Shown in pieces: positions 24,236 through 24,847 of a DNA stretch of 24,847 bases. This DNA is from an uncultured Collinsella sp. (GTDB lineage Bacteria > Actinomycetota > Coriobacteriia > Coriobacteriales > Coriobacteriaceae), in assembly GCA_902476475.1 (NCBI GenBank), contig CABSDO010000017.1, positions 1-24,847 of the forward strand, given 5' to 3'. The notes below the pieces were generated by a model, which was not told where the DNA came from, did no database searches, and saw only the letters and a program-made list of their open reading frames with translations. Every line of letters begins with the position of its first letter. The first letter of the stretch is position 1. A program made the position numbers and the translations under genes.

Positions 24236-24847
24236 CTAATGGATAAGCTTAAAGTCCAAGTGCCCACGCGTGGTATTGACGCGCGAGACCTCGATAATCA
24301 CACGCTGGCCCAGTTCATAGCGAGTCCCCGTGTCGGCACCTGTGAGCGTGAGCGCATCCTCGTCGAACTCGAACCACTCGTTGCCCAGGCTCTTGATCGA
24401 AACCAAGCCTTCGACCTGCGTCAGGTCCAAGCGCACAAAGAGGCCCATCCTGCTAACCCACGAGACGGATCCGGCATAGCGCTCGCCCAGACGGTCCTCA
24501 TAGTACTGGGCAATCTTGATCTTTTGCGTCGCATGGCTGGCGGCATCGGCCGCACGCTCGGCATCGCTGCATGCGCGGCAAATCTGCGGCAGAATGCGCG
24601 GCAGCGACTCGCGCCCCTTGCCGATCAGCCGCGGCGTACGGACCAAGGCGTCCTTGCCGCCGAGCTGCTCATAGGCCAACTGCAGTTTGAGCACGCGGTG
24701 CACCACCAGATCGGGGTAGCGACGGATGGGGCTCGTAAAGTGGCAGTAGCACGGCGCGGCGAGCGCAAAGTGGCCCTCGTTGCGCGGCTTGTACAGCGCG
24801 CGCTGCATGCTGCGCAGAAGCAGCGTGTTGTCGAGCGGTCCGTTGGC
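24236..24847 (-). CDS. rnr: Ribonuclease R (RNB family), C-terminal part
   Basis: The frame is open to the window edge, giving the last 203 residues. They include the RNB signature HFTSPIRRYPDLVVHRVL of the catalytic domain and a C-terminal S1 RNA-binding domain (RYAGSVSWVSRMGLFVRLD...VEGLVSIKSL). RNase R is a processive 3'-5' exoribonuclease that degrades structured RNA and works with tmRNA-SmpB on stalled messages; smpB lies downstream on the same strand. RNase II is the alternative, but the linkage with smpB favours RNase R. Confidence 0.92.
   Translation of the reverse strand, partial: ANGPLDNTLLLRSMQRALYKPRNEGHFALAAPCYCHFTSPIRRYPDLVVHRVLKLQLAYEQLGGKDALVRTPRLIGKGRESLPRILPQICRACSDAERAADAASHATQKIKIAQYYEDRLGERYAGSVSWVSRMGLFVRLDLTQVEGLVSIKSLGNEWFEFDEDALTLTGADTGTRYELGQRVIIEVSRVNTTRGHLDFKLIH

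Overview
The window reads as a stretch of a GC-rich actinobacterial chromosome, most likely a gut Coriobacteriia and probably Collinsella. This is inference from the protein families, codon use and the dispersed intergenic palindromes; no 16S gene or species marker is present. Genes are densely packed on both strands, mostly with clear Shine-Dalgarno sites, and most stop codons are TAG.

Layout. (1) 1-2874: the 3' end of an FHA-domain gene, then a membrane-anchored Ser/Thr kinase with a DUF6273-like outer domain. (2) 2875-3365: eight copies of a 15-bp motif in alternating orientation, then a CsoR-type copper promoter. (3) 3366-6332: copper-efflux locus with a CopA ATPase, a short HMA chaperone and the CsoR repressor, with a long hairpin element between copA and the chaperone. 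(4) 6343-9381: a REP-like palindrome, a small zinc-ribbon membrane protein, an amidohydrolase and an unrecognised protein. (5) 9735-15903: glutamate synthase gltB, intact, and gltD, frameshifted. (6) 16528-18633: dPGM gpmA with an in-frame amber codon, and an NRAMP metal transporter. (7) 18868-21263: rubredoxin-like protein, flavin reductase, smpB and a TPR protein, all on the minus strand. (8) 21318-21598: tRNA-Glu(CTC) and tRNA-Gln(CTG) with a near-consensus promoter and a terminator. (9) 21802-24847: a small unknown protein, an ArsC/Spx-family protein, a VanZ-like membrane protein, an orphan serine recombinase and the 3' end of rnr.

The most striking feature is not a gene. A 15-bp motif, TCTCRATCTGTAACA, occurs 18 times in four intergenic clusters. 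Within each cluster the motif alternates in orientation and every start lies exactly 40 bp from the next, so all gaps are 25 nt whether they lie inside or between the inverted pairs. Three of the four clusters begin 28-43 nt after a stop codon. Several other unrelated palindromes (697-757, 5732-5830, 6343-6424, 9671-9723, 16032-16096, 19807-19873, 24076-24119) sit in other gaps.

Two central-metabolism genes appear broken by single-base changes: gpmA (TGG to TAG at codon 84) and gltD (a missing G in a G-run near 10126). The small copper chaperone may also be shortened by a TAG. These could be real lesions or sequence errors.
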